From contig NZ_LMUM01000037.1 in assembly GCF_009765985.1 (NCBI RefSeq), positions 736,747 to 800,746 of the forward strand: a stretch of DNA of 64,000 nt. Direction: 5' to 3'. The notes under the pieces are model-generated. The model made no database searches. It saw only the letters and a list, made by a program, of their open reading frames with translations, and was not told the origin of the DNA. A program made the position numbers and the translations under genes. Position 1 is the stretch's first letter. Each line of letters opens with the position of its first letter. Positions 17,531-26,587 of this stretch are shown one piece after another. The stretch comes from Acidobacterium sp. S8. Lineage in GTDB: Bacteria; Acidobacteriota; Terriglobia; Terriglobales; Acidobacteriaceae.

Positions 17531-19006
17531 TCAAGGCTGGATCGGATTCTTGCTCTTGACTTCGGGTGGGTTTCCACCCTGAAGATAAGTTTTATATTGC
17601 GTGTCCACAATCCCCAGATTGCGCGCCAGCCCCAATTTTGCCTGGTTGAATTGCCGTACGCTGTTCACATACTGTGACTGCGCCTGCGCCAGAGTTGATT
17701 GCGCCTGGACTACGGGCAGATTGTCGTCTATCCCGGCCTTGAACCGCTCGGTACTCTGCTCGAGAGCAGTATTGGAAAGATCCACACTGCTTCGCGCCAC
17801 CTGCACCAGCTGATTTGCCGTCTGTAGATCGAGCAGGCTGTCGCGCAGCTGCTGGTCGATTTTGTTTCTTAAATCAGCCATCTGCGAGCGGTAATTCTGA
17901 AGCTGCGACTCGGCGACATCGCGATCGCCGCGAAATTTGGCTTCCTGAAAAATAGGGATATTCAGGCTGCCGGCAGCTACAAACACGCCGTGGAAAGGTC
18001 CGCCTGAAATACCCTGAACTCCATAGTTTCCCTGGAAATCCAGCGTCGGAAAGCGTTCATGTGTCGCCGCTTTCCGCTCCAGTTCGGCCATCCGGATTTC
18101 CTGTAGAAGCGATTGATAGTCTTGCCGGCTGGCATACGCTTCACGCTTGGCTTCTTCGATCGTCAGGACAGAAAGATCGGCAAAAGGTACCGCGTCCGTC
18201 AGCTGAATTTGCTGCTCTGGAGCCATGCCAATCTGCCGTTTGAGCGTAATTTTGTCCTTTTCCAGCGTATTTTCAGCGACGATCACTGCCTGCTGCTGCG
18301 TCTGGTACTGCACCCGAGCACGGAGTTCGTCCAGATTTGCCGCCGTGCCCGCCATATGCCCTTCATGTGCCTGATATAAAAGGGTTTCGTCGGTCTTCAG
18401 TAATGATCGGGCATAATCCAGCTGCGCACTGTCCGCGATTGCCTGCAGATAAATCGTTCCCACATTCAGAACCACGAGCCCGCGCGTCGACTGCGCGCTA
18501 TAGTAAGCGGATTTGGCTCCGACCTTCATCGCCCGATACAGGTCCCATCCTGCCCAGTTGAAGAGAGTCTGCTTGAGATTGGCCTGCCCCTCGGTCAGAT
18601 CCACTTTCACGATAAAAGGAAAATTGGCCGCTTCCGATGGCGGTACGAGCGGGGAAAACGAAGAAATCAGCTCACCGCGAAAACCCTGCGCCTCTAAGTT
18701 GTACTGGTGAAGCCCTGTGCCACCGGTGATATCGATATTTGGCAGAAGCAGGTTCAGGGTCTGCGAAGCCTGCGCTTGCGCCGTCTGCTGGTTCTGGCGC
18801 GCCTCCGTCAGGGCAAGATTGTTCTGAATGCCCATCTGCATCGCGTCGTCCAGTGACAGCTGCTTCACACCCTGGGTTGCGGGAATGGCCTGAACGCTTC
18901 CGTAGTACGGATTTGTCGCAGAATTGTTCGGATTGCTTTGCGCGACAGCGCATACTGTCCCCAGACAGCCCGCCAGGGCGGACGCAATCAGCTTATATTT
19001 CATCAT
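17531..19006 (-). CDS. TolC-family outer-membrane efflux protein
   Basis: I chose the Met pair at 19006/19003, which puts the signal peptide (KYKLIASALAGCLGTVCAVAQ) at the very start; an ATG nine codons upstream is possible. The roughly 490-residue mature protein has two repeated halves with long helical stretches (coiled coils at about 75-110, 205-260, 300-330, 390-470), the normal TolC/OEP pattern. It should form the trimeric outer-membrane channel of an efflux pump or type I exporter. No membrane-fusion or inner-membrane partner adjoins it, so the partner is encoded elsewhere. Confidence 0.9.
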   Translation of the reverse strand: MMKYKLIASALAGCLGTVCAVAQSNPNNSATNPYYGSVQAIPATQGVKQLSLDDAMQMGIQNNLALTEARQNQQTAQAQASQTLNLLLPNIDITGGTGLHQYNLEAQGFRGELISSFSPLVPPSEAANFPFIVKVDLTEGQANLKQTLFNWAGWDLYRAMKVGAKSAYYSAQSTRGLVVLNVGTIYLQAIADSAQLDYARSLLKTDETLLYQAHEGHMAGTAANLDELRARVQYQTQQQAVIVAENTLEKDKITLKRQIGMAPEQQIQLTDAVPFADLSVLTIEEAKREAYASRQDYQSLLQEIRMAELERKAATHERFPTLDFQGNYGVQGISGGPFHGVFVAAGSLNIPIFQEAKFRGDRDVAESQLQNYRSQMADLRNKIDQQLRDSLLDLQTANQLVQVARSSVDLSNTALEQSTERFKAGIDDNLPVVQAQSTLAQAQSQYVNSVRQFNQAKLGLARNLGIVDTQYKTYLQGGNPPEVKSKNPIQP

Positions 19007-19240
19007 GGACAAATCAAACTTCCTTGGATTCAACCTTTTGGCTCAACTTTTTAGATTAGCGAGTCTCGCGAAGGTTGCCAAAATACTTCCCGTTTCCTCA
19101 GGAAATGTTGCCTTTTTAAATTTCTTGTAAATATGCCGATATAAATAATTGATTTGCCATGGATTCTGGCCCTTGAGATGTGTGGGAAAAGCAACAGTAC
19201 CACTACTGCTCTCATCGTATCGACAGCGGTGGAAATTTCC

Positions 19241-20146
19241 ATGAAAAATTTCAAAATCCAAAAAATCGACGAACTGGCTTCAGGTGGGTTTCAAGCGCCT
19301 GAGCCGGTGCAGATTGGCGGACGAGAGGGAAATTCTGCACGCGGCGGAGAAGAGGTTTTCAAAGACCCGACGGCTGTGGCAGATTTTCTGCGCAAAAATC
19401 AGAAGCTGATCGCGATGGGACGCCAAGTAGCTTCGATTACGCACGAAATCAACAACCCCCTTGAATCCATTGCCAATCTTCTGTTTCTTTTAAACGAGGA
19501 GCGGGAGCTATCATCAAACGCGAAATCCTATCTTTTGCTCGCCCAGCGGGAACTGGACCGCGTGATACAGATCAGCAAGCAAACGCTGAATTTTTATCGC
19601 GATACGCCGAAGCCGGTTGAAGTTCAGATCAGCAAGCTGCTGGATGAAACCTTGCTGCTGTACAGCCGTAAAATTCAGGAAAAACAGCTCAAAATCAGCC
19701 GAAAATACGACCCGGGGCAAACCGCCACGGTTTTTCCCGGTGGTCTCAGGCAGGTCTTTTCAAACCTGATCGTCAACGCGATGGAAGCCTGTCCGCGCGG
19801 CGGCACCTTATGCGTGCGTGTGCGCTACGCTTCCCGTTGGAGCGATGGAACGCCAGGAGTGCGTATCACCATCGCCGACAATGGCAGCGGCATCGACGCA
19901 GCCATCAGGCGCACCCTGGGCAAGCCTTTTCTCACTACCAAAGGACACCAAGGGACCGGCCTCGGCATCTGGGTGACGATGGCGATTCTGCGGCAGCATG
20001 GATCCGTCCTGCAGAACCGGTCTTCTGTCCGGCCAGAGAAACATGGCACCGTGTTCAGCATTTTTCTGCCTGAAAACATGCCACCCTCGTCTCAGGAAGA
20101 TATCTCCGACGAACCAGCCAACTTCCCTTTTGAAGCAGCCAGCTGA
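19241..20146 (+). CDS. Sensor histidine kinase, no transmembrane region
   Basis: The start is placed at ATG 19241, after GGTGGA; a start at 19154 would add 29 residues of poor coding character. The 301-residue protein has an H-box SITHEINNP with the phosphoacceptor His at about residue 68, a dimerisation helix pair, an N box in FSNLIVNAMEA, a G1 box DNGSGID and a G2 box GTGLGI. It has no transmembrane helix and no sensing domain apart from about 60 N-terminal residues, so it is probably cytosolic and receives its signal from a partner. No response regulator adjoins it. Confidence 0.85.
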   Translation: MKNFKIQKIDELASGGFQAPEPVQIGGREGNSARGGEEVFKDPTAVADFLRKNQKLIAMGRQVASITHEINNPLESIANLLFLLNEERELSSNAKSYLLLAQRELDRVIQISKQTLNFYRDTPKPVEVQISKLLDETLLLYSRKIQEKQLKISRKYDPGQTATVFPGGLRQVFSNLIVNAMEACPRGGTLCVRVRYASRWSDGTPGVRITIADNGSGIDAAIRRTLGKPFLTTKGHQGTGLGIWVTMAILRQHGSVLQNRSSVRPEKHGTVFSIFLPENMPPSSQEDISDEPANFPFEAAS

Positions 20147-20160
20147 GTGCTGGCCTCAAC

Positions 20161-20189
20161 AAAAGAGCCTGCCAATGGCAGGCTCTTTT
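20161..20189. terminator. Bidirectional terminator
   Basis: A perfect 13-bp stem, AAAAGAGCCTGCC with its complement around an AAT loop, lies between the convergent kinase and EF-G-like genes, with T-rich DNA following on the plus strand. Confidence 0.85.
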
Positions 20190-20267
20190 GTTTTATCTCT
20201 GTCCCAGGCTGACAGACTATCGGCTGAAAAGAACTGTTGTTACACTGCGTCAGGCGAAGCGAAATGC

Positions 20268-22409
20268 TTACTCGTCCTCCTCAGCCGCCGGCTTCTTTGC
20301 ATTGGCGATGATTTTGTCAGCCAGCAGTTGCGGCACAATGTCGTAGTGGTCCATTTCCATGTGGAAGCTGCCCCGGCCCTGCGTCATTGCCGTCAGGCTC
20401 TGGCCATAGGTGAGCATTTCGGCCATCGGCACCTCGGCCCGGATCACTGTGCTCATATCAGCGCTGTCCATGCCCTGCACCCGCCCCCGTCGCTGGTTCA
20501 GATCGCCCATCAGGCTTCCGGCAAACTCCTCCGGCGCTTCAATCTCGACCCGCATGACCGGCTCCAGCAGCACCGGTTTTGCCTGCTCCATGCACTTGCG
20601 AAAGGCGACTCGTCCCGCCATCTTGAAAGACAATTCATTCGAATCGACATCGTGGTAGCTGCCGTCAAAGACCGTAACCTTGAAATCGACGACCGGGAAA
20701 CCGGCCAGATAACCGCGCGCTGCGGATTCCTGGATACCTTTTTCGACCGCCGGCACGAATTGACGCGGTATTGCTCCGCCGAAGATGTCGTTTTCAAATT
20801 CAAAGCCCGCGCCACGCTGCAACGGTTCGATTTTGATTTTGCAATCGCCGAACTGGCCGTGCCCTCCAGTCTGCTTTTTGTGGCGGCCCTGCGCTTCGGC
20901 TCGCCCGCGAATCGTCTCGCGGTACGGCACCTTCGGCGCTTTCAGCGTGACCTCGGTGTGGTAGCGCTTGCGCAGCTTTGACACCAGTGACTCGATGTGG
21001 GGCTGGCCCGCTCCTGCAATGAGAAATTCGCTGGTCTGCGGGTCGCGGTAGAAGCGCACCAGCAGATCTTCTTCCATGATCTTGTGAACGGCGGGAGCGA
21101 GCTTATCCTCGTCCGCACGCGTTTTGGGCTCGATGGCATAGGTCATCGCCGCCTCCGGCATCGTGACCGGTTCAAAGAAGATGTCATGACCTCTCTCGCC
21201 CAGCGTGTCGCCGGTGAATGTGTCGCGCAGCTTGGCTATCGCTCCAATGTCGCCCGCATGCAGTTCGGTGACGGGCACTGCGGTATGCCCCTGCATGACA
21301 GCTATGTGCGCGAATTTTTCCGTTCCCTTGCGCGAATAGTTGCAGACCCCGGCGTCGTTCCTCAGCGTTCCGGAAAAAACCTTGAAGAACGAAATGCGCC
21401 CGGCAAAGGGATCGGTCATGGTCTTGAAAACATAGAGCGCCAGCGGTTCCTGATCATTCACAGGCCGCATCACGATCTCCGGCTGGCTCTCGAGCACGGC
21501 GCCGTTTCCATGGGCAGACATGGGCTGCAGTACGGCGCGCGCTGCTACGGCTTCGCGCTCGACCGGAGCCGGGGTGTAGACCTTCAGAAAGTCGAGCAGG
21601 TGATCGGTGGCAACATTAGTGCCACCGCTCGCAAAGAGCACCGGGAAGATGCGATCTTCTCGAATAGCTTCATGCAGGGCTGTAATCAGGTGCTGCTCAG
21701 GAATGGTGCCCTCGGCGAAGAACTCCTCCAGCAGCTCGTCCTTGCCTTCGGCGACCAGCTCGACCAGAGTTTCGTGAGCTGCCTTCGCTTCGTTGGCCAT
21801 ATCGGCAGGAATATCGCTGATTTTGCCGTGCCCGTCTCCGTTCGGCGTGTAGAAAAAGGCCTCCATCGTCACCAGGTCGACCACGCCCTGAAATCCCTTG
21901 GCATCGATGATGGGCAGCTGGACAGGGATCAGATGCCGTCCATAACGACTGCGTACGCCTTCGAGAGTCTTTTCGCGGTCGGCCCGAGGGTGGTCCATCT
22001 GGTTGATCACCACGATACGCGGCAGGTTGAATTCATCGGCGTATTTCCAGACGCGGTCGGTCATGGCCTCCGGGCCGTTGGCGGCGTTCATGACCATCAG
22101 CGTGGCATCGACCGGCAGCATCGCCGCACGGGCCTCATGCACGAACATGTGAAAGCCGGGAGTGTCGATGAAATTCACCTTGACGCCGTTCCATTCGGCA
22201 AAAGCCACAGCGTTCAACATCGTTGTGCGGCGGGCTATATCTTCTTCGTCGTAGGCCGTGGTTGCCGAGCCGTCTTCCACGCGCCCCATCTTTGGCGTCA
22301 TCTTGGCGGCATGCAGCAGAGCGGAGACGAGCGTCGTCTTCCCGCTGTGCGCATGCCCCACTACAGCTACGTTGCGAATCTCACTTCCCAGGTAGGTTTT
22401 CATGGCCAA
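20268..22409 (-). CDS. Elongation factor G-like GTPase (EF-G paralogue)
   Basis: A 713-residue translational GTPase with EF-G domain order. The P-loop is GHAHSGKT (18-25) and the G3 motif is DTPGF (82-86). The G4 motif reads NQMD (136-139) instead of the usual NKMD. The middle and C-terminal beta/RRM-like domains follow, including GHGQFGDC and DVDSNELSFKMAG near the domain IV equivalent. The second half keeps the domain IV/V length of true EF-G. The whole resembles the EF-G-like (FusA2-type) paralogue found beside a canonical FusA in many bacteria. Its role may be ribosome recycling, translocation under stress or another ribosome-linked task. It is not next to rpsL/rpsG/tuf, which supports the paralogue reading. 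Confidence 0.85.
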   Translation of the reverse strand: MAMKTYLGSEIRNVAVVGHAHSGKTTLVSALLHAAKMTPKMGRVEDGSATTAYDEEDIARRTTMLNAVAFAEWNGVKVNFIDTPGFHMFVHEARAAMLPVDATLMVMNAANGPEAMTDRVWKYADEFNLPRIVVINQMDHPRADREKTLEGVRSRYGRHLIPVQLPIIDAKGFQGVVDLVTMEAFFYTPNGDGHGKISDIPADMANEAKAAHETLVELVAEGKDELLEEFFAEGTIPEQHLITALHEAIREDRIFPVLFASGGTNVATDHLLDFLKVYTPAPVEREAVAARAVLQPMSAHGNGAVLESQPEIVMRPVNDQEPLALYVFKTMTDPFAGRISFFKVFSGTLRNDAGVCNYSRKGTEKFAHIAVMQGHTAVPVTELHAGDIGAIAKLRDTFTGDTLGERGHDIFFEPVTMPEAAMTYAIEPKTRADEDKLAPAVHKIMEEDLLVRFYRDPQTSEFLIAGAGQPHIESLVSKLRKRYHTEVTLKAPKVPYRETIRGRAEAQGRHKKQTGGHGQFGDCKIKIEPLQRGAGFEFENDIFGGAIPRQFVPAVEKGIQESAARGYLAGFPVVDFKVTVFDGSYHDVDSNELSFKMAGRVAFRKCMEQAKPVLLEPVMRVEIEAPEEFAGSLMGDLNQRRGRVQGMDSADMSTVIRAEVPMAEMLTYGQSLTAMTQGRGSFHMEMDHYDIVPQLLADKIIANAKKPAAEEDE

Positions 22410-23023
22410 CTCCTGTGATCGGGTGAAGAGCGATGGATGTGGAATGAATCAGCGGATCAGGGGTTTTCAAGGGGAAGCGCGTGAATGCAGGCAGGGATTT
22501 CGCTCGGCCGTCGTTCGCGGCGATCGTACTACGCCGAATCTGCCGTCCATGTAATCCATAGGCCAGCAGGCGCGCCGGAAAACCGGGCGTCTTCAGAGAT
22601 TGACGATGCTATCACAGGGAGTGTTTGAGCGGAAGCAAACGGCTGCGGCGTCGCTGCACAAAATCCTGTCAAGACCGATTGGGGCTGTGTGGTTCTGAAA
22701 TGCTCATTGGAAAGGATGATCCTGGCAACGATGAGTGAGGTTTATATCGCTGGATTTTTCGGCTGAAGCCAAAAGGAACTTGGCACTTTTGCACAATCCT
22801 TCACAAGGTGAGTGCAAAACGGTGCTGGAGCATTTTCCAGTATTCGTAGACCGCCGTCATTCTGACGACCGAAGGGAGGAAGAATCTCAAGCCAGATTGG
22901 TTGGAGATTCTTCCCCTTCGTTCCTCAGGGTGAGAATGACGACTTTCGTGCTTGTCTATTTAATCGATGAGAATTTGCTATAGTCCCTTTTCCACGGCGA
23001 TTTTGCAGAAACAGGCGACCGGG
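22410..23023. other. Long intergenic region with palindromic repeat
   Basis: About 610 bp without a convincing gene. It holds the dispersed palindrome at 22856-22940, and the upstream 400 bp contain the promoter region of the leftward EF-G-like gene. Small open frames here have no recognisable content. Confidence 0.5.
22856..22940. repeat. Dispersed intergenic palindrome, copy A
   Basis: An imperfect inverted repeat that begins GTCATTCTGA and ends TGAGAATGAC, with inner arms GAAGAATCTC and GAGATTCTTC. Related palindromes lie at 48102, 49871 and 55507, so this is a multi-copy genomic element of REP/MITE type. Confidence 0.75.
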
Positions 23024-23596
23024 TCAGAACCGCAGGTAAGCGCCAATCATCGGCTCGGCTGTGTGCGTGAACGCATCCGTCGACGAGAAGGCATGCGACA
23101 CGTCAGGGGCATGATAGAGATTGCCGCGGTATTGAAAGCGCAGGCCAAGATGTGGAATTACCGTCCAGTCGAGCCCCGCTCCGTAGACAAAAACTGGCTT
23201 GGTGTCGCTTGTGCCGTCCGGCTGGTCTGAATCTGGATGGAAGAAGATCAGACCACCTCCAGCCAAAACAAAAGGCTTGAACATGAGGACTGGAAACGAC
23301 ACGATCCAGTCGGCACCGACCTGATGGGCTGCAGTCTTAATCTCTTCAAAGTCGTTGTAGTTCTGGTTGGCACGGTTAAACGAGTAGTTCAGCTCGTAAC
23401 CTACGAGCGGATTCGAGATATGGCGCAGCTCAAGCAGAACGCCTGCCGAGGCGGAGGGACTCTGTACCGTGCCGTTTCCTTCGGTCGTGCCGCTGAATGC
23501 GCCGTAAAAACTGCCGGCGACATCAGTCTGCGCGTGAGAGGTGATGACAGTGGCAGCAACTAAGACAGTGAGGAGCAAAAACGAGCGTAGTCTCAT
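23024..23596 (-). CDS. Outer-membrane beta-barrel protein
   Basis: A 190-residue protein with a signal peptide (LLLTVLVAATVITSHAQ) and alternating hydrophobic strands. Features include GYELNYSFNRAN, FKPFVLAGGGLIFF, VYGAGLDWTVIP and a C-terminal Phe (IGAYLRF). This is the OmpA-like/porin-like small barrel pattern common in Acidobacteriota. The function is not known. The gene is preceded by its own short upstream region and lies downstream of the phosphatidyltransferase gene. Confidence 0.75.
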   Translation of the reverse strand: MRLRSFLLLTVLVAATVITSHAQTDVAGSFYGAFSGTTEGNGTVQSPSASAGVLLELRHISNPLVGYELNYSFNRANQNYNDFEEIKTAAHQVGADWIVSFPVLMFKPFVLAGGGLIFFHPDSDQPDGTSDTKPVFVYGAGLDWTVIPHLGLRFQYRGNLYHAPDVSHAFSSTDAFTHTAEPMIGAYLRF

Positions 23597-23682
23597 AGCG
23601 TTTACTTTGATGTAAATCGCGCTTCTTGTGGAGTATCCAGGTCGATACTTTTCTGTAGAGCGGGTCGGGATTTTTGTCGCCG

Positions 23683-24402
23683 TCAGGCGCGCGGGGCGGT
23701 GGGGGCGGAGTGCAACTCCGGTGAAACTTCGGCCGGCTGACTGCGATAGGCCAGTGGCCTGGTGTCTGGAACTGGCGCAAGATGCTTCGTCATTTTGTAG
23801 GTGTAACTGATGCGGTGAATGACGGTGAGGGTCGAAAGTACGGCCAGAATCCAGAGAACAGGGGCCATCGCGCCCCAGCGATTAAAGAGCGCGCCCAGGA
23901 TGATGAGCACGATGCGCTCCGGTCGCTCCATGAAGCCGACCTTGCATTGACCGATCAGCGCCTCGGCGCGGGCGCGGGTGTAGCTCACCATAAGCGACGT
24001 GACCATGACGAAGGCGGCCAGCACGACGTAGAAGAATCGGTTGCCGCGGGCGTAAAACACCAGCAGCCCGAAGAAGAGTACTACGTCGGAGTAGCGGTCG
24101 ATGACGGAATCGAAAAATGCGCCGAAGATCGTGACCTGGTCGGTCTGGCGGGCAACGCGTCCGTCCACCATGTCGAAGATGCCGGCGCCGATGATGACCA
24201 GGGCGGCATAAACGAACATGCGTACGTAATTGTGCTCATTGGCGTAACCGAAAAGAATGGCGGCGGCGGTGTTGATGATGAGTCCGACAAACGTGAGGAC
24301 GTTGGGCGAGATGCGCGTGAGCGCGAGGCCATTGACGATGGCCTGCAGCAGCACTCCGCAAGCGCGCCCAAAAGCGCTGGTCCACGTTTTATGGGAACTC
24401 AT
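23683..24402 (-). CDS. CDP-alcohol phosphatidyltransferase
   Basis: A 239-residue membrane enzyme. It contains the family signature D-x2-D-G-x2-A-R-x8-G-x3-D-x3-D: DMVDGRVARQTDQVTIFGA, then FFDSVIDRYSD. Five or six hydrophobic helices surround it. It should join a CDP-diacylglycerol or CDP-alcohol to a second alcohol during phospholipid synthesis (for example phosphatidylglycerol-phosphate or phosphatidylinositol-phosphate); the alcohol cannot be named. It begins 6 bp after greA and is probably translated from the same message. Confidence 0.88.
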   Translation of the reverse strand: MSSHKTWTSAFGRACGVLLQAIVNGLALTRISPNVLTFVGLIINTAAAILFGYANEHNYVRMFVYAALVIIGAGIFDMVDGRVARQTDQVTIFGAFFDSVIDRYSDVVLFFGLLVFYARGNRFFYVVLAAFVMVTSLMVSYTRARAEALIGQCKVGFMERPERIVLIILGALFNRWGAMAPVLWILAVLSTLTVIHRISYTYKMTKHLAPVPDTRPLAYRSQPAEVSPELHSAPTAPRA

Positions 24403-24408
24403 TTCGCC

Positions 24409-24882
24409 TTATTCCGCTTCGTCATGAATAGTTGAAAGTTTCAGAATTTCGAGCTCGCGATTGCCATTCGGTGTCACTACAGTCGCTACGTCACCGACCT
24501 GCTTGCCAACCAGGGCGCGTCCAATCGGCGATGTGGTCGAGATAAGTCCCTTGTTCACATCCGACTCTTCGCTGGTGACAAGCTTATACTCGATTTTCTC
24601 GTCCTTGGAAGTGTCGTAAACCGTGATCGTGGATCCGAAAGCGACGCGGTCGTGAGGGATGTTGGCGAGATTGACCAGCGCCAGTTCACCCATTCGCTTC
24701 TTGAGCTGTCCAAGCCGTGCATTTACAAATACCTGGCGCTGCTTGGCCATGTGGTATTCGGCATTTTCGCTCAAATCACCTAGAGCGGCGGCTTTCTTGA
24801 TTTCGAGGGGAAGCTCGTGGGCAAGTTCATGTTCCAGTTGCTTGATTTCTTCCAACAGTTTCTTTTTGATGTGTTCGGGCAT
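24409..24882 (-). CDS. greA: Transcription elongation factor GreA
   Basis: I chose the ATG at 24882 (MPEHIKKKLLEEIKQLE), which gives the family-standard 157 residues; the open frame continues upstream without support. The N-terminal coiled coil with the tip DLSENAEYH (acidic residues that enter the RNA polymerase secondary channel) and the C-terminal FKBP-like domain (SPIGRALVGK) are both complete. It restarts backtracked RNA polymerase. The phosphatidyltransferase gene follows 6 bp later. Confidence 0.96.
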   Translation of the reverse strand: MPEHIKKKLLEEIKQLEHELAHELPLEIKKAAALGDLSENAEYHMAKQRQVFVNARLGQLKKRMGELALVNLANIPHDRVAFGSTITVYDTSKDEKIEYKLVTSEESDVNKGLISTTSPIGRALVGKQVGDVATVVTPNGNRELEILKLSTIHDEAE

Positions 24883-24957
24883 GAAAAATATCCGTTGCGG
24901 CTCATGGGCATGAGCCGCTCTGACAACGGCTGGACCAGGATGACCGCCAAGCATTCA

Positions 24958-25404
24958 TTATACGTGAGAGGACTTCACCCGCCGGGAATCGAGATAATCC
25001 TGCAGAATCAGCGTAGCGGCGACCTGATCGACCACTTTCTGATGCTCCGAGCGGGGTTTGCCCGCTTCGTACAGGATGCGGTGGGCCTCGGTGGTCGTCA
25101 AACGCTCATCCCAGAGCTGGACGGGGAGCTGCGTTTCATCGGCAAGGAGCTGGGCGAAGGCCTGCGTCTTCGCTGCCTGAGGGCTCTGGTCGCCGGAGAG
25201 GTGGAGCGGGTTACCGACGACGATCTCGTGGCACTCATAACGGCGAACGAGCCGGGCAAGTGACCTCAAATCTTCACGCGGCTTTTTCCGTATCAGCGTC
25301 AGCAGCGGCTGCGCGGTCAGGCCGAGACCGTCAGAAATGGCGACGCCGATGCGGCGATTACCCACATCGAGTCCCATGATCCGGGGAACGGTGTCCTGGC
25401 TCAT
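24958..25404 (-). CDS. ruvX: Putative pre-16S rRNA nuclease / Holliday junction resolvase RuvX (YqgF)
   Basis: A 148-residue RNase-H-fold protein with MGLDVGNRRIGVAISD at the N-terminus, a VVGNPL segment, DERLTT (catalytic Glu) and a C-terminal VDQVAATLIL segment with the last Asp. This is the complete YqgF set. Known members process the 5' end of 16S rRNA, and others resolve Holliday junctions. It starts the leftward ruvX-greA-phosphatidyltransferase group. Confidence 0.94.
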   Translation of the reverse strand: MSQDTVPRIMGLDVGNRRIGVAISDGLGLTAQPLLTLIRKKPREDLRSLARLVRRYECHEIVVGNPLHLSGDQSPQAAKTQAFAQLLADETQLPVQLWDERLTTTEAHRILYEAGKPRSEHQKVVDQVAATLILQDYLDSRRVKSSHV

Positions 25405-25541
25405 AGAAGCATCTTACGCATGCGGACGGCTCCTCTGGTTCAGGAGATGTTCATAGAAACGATGCTGACGTATTCCAGCAAAAAGAGTCGCATCATACAA
25501 TCAGGAAAGGGAATCTAAAGGATTTACAGGTCAGATTCGAA

Positions 25542-26528
25542 TTGCGACGCTTACTACTGCTTGCTGTCATTGCATTACTGCTCTACACCGGATTTGCGAT
25601 TTACGCCCCAACAGGCCCTCACAGTGAGACTTTCGTCGAGATTCCCGGCGGTACGGGGTCGGCGCAGATTGCTGCACTGCTGAGAGCGCACGGGGTCATC
25701 TGGAATCGTTATGTCTTTGACGCGATGCGGCTGGTAAGGGGTGGAACGCTGAAGGCGGGCGAATACCGTTTCGATCACCCGGCGCGCATGGCGGAAGTTT
25801 ATGAGCGGCTGGAACGAGGCGACGTCTATACACGCGCCCTGACAATTCCCGAGGGCGCGAATATGTTCGATATCGCGCAAAGAGTTGAGGCTGCACAACT
25901 GGGCAGCGAAGAGGCTTTTCTGGATGCCGCGAAGAGGAATGTGGTGTTGATTTCTGACCTTGATCCTGGCGCTCAGAACCTGGAGGGATATCTTTTCCCC
26001 GACACCTACCATTTTCAGCGGAAAACTACACCCGACCAGATCATTTCTGCGATGGTGAAGCGTTTCCGGCAGGAGGCGGCCGGCATCCACCTGACGCAGA
26101 ATTACCACAATGTCGTTACGATGGCTTCGCTGGTAGAACGGGAGACGCCAATCGCGGGCGAGAGGCCGATGATTGCCAGCGTATTTTCCAATCGCATGTC
26201 AAAAGGCATGCCGCTGATGACCGATCCGACGATTATCTACGCCAACTTATTGACGGGAACATACCGGGGAGCGATCTTCCAGTCCGATCTGGGCACTGAT
26301 TCGCCCTACAACACTTACAAGCACACGGGATTGCCTCCGGGGCCGATCTGCAACCCCGGAATTGCCTCGCTGAAAGCGGCGATGTCTCCGGCGCAAACAC
26401 AATATTTGTATTTTGTAGCAGCTGGCACCGATCCTTCCGGACACTCCCGCTTTGCGAAGACCCTGGAAGAACATGAACAGAATGTGCAGGCCTACCGGAA
26501 GGCGCAACACGCCGCCGGTGAGCGATGA
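25542..26528 (+). CDS. mltG: Endolytic murein transglycosylase MltG (YceG)
   Basis: A 328-residue protein read from a TTG start that places a membrane anchor first (LLLLAVIALLLYTGFAIYA). The LysM-like part is followed by the YceG catalytic domain with NLEGYLFPDTY, the catalytic Glu in MASLVERET, TDPTIIYA and a C-terminal LPPGPICNPG. It cuts nascent glycan strands and ends their growth at the inner membrane. The next gene encodes a lipoprotein 59 bp downstream. Confidence 0.93.
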   Translation: MRRLLLLAVIALLLYTGFAIYAPTGPHSETFVEIPGGTGSAQIAALLRAHGVIWNRYVFDAMRLVRGGTLKAGEYRFDHPARMAEVYERLERGDVYTRALTIPEGANMFDIAQRVEAAQLGSEEAFLDAAKRNVVLISDLDPGAQNLEGYLFPDTYHFQRKTTPDQIISAMVKRFRQEAAGIHLTQNYHNVVTMASLVERETPIAGERPMIASVFSNRMSKGMPLMTDPTIIYANLLTGTYRGAIFQSDLGTDSPYNTYKHTGLPPGPICNPGIASLKAAMSPAQTQYLYFVAAGTDPSGHSRFAKTLEEHEQNVQAYRKAQHAAGER

Positions 26529-26587
26529 GACGAGAAAAAGCAGAATTAATTGAGTTATAGTCGCATTTCTTAAAGAGTGAAGGCCTG

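Noticed and set aside
19998-20981. A 327-codon plus-strand frame across the kinase end, terminator and EF-G-like gene
   Set aside because: It crosses a clear bidirectional terminator and covers the antisense of the EF-G-like gene.
20997-22418. A 473-codon open frame on the plus strand opposite the EF-G-like gene
   Set aside because: It is the complement of a strongly conserved gene with GTPase motifs, and its own translation is Arg/His-rich with no recognisable motif. High GC content makes such antisense frames common.
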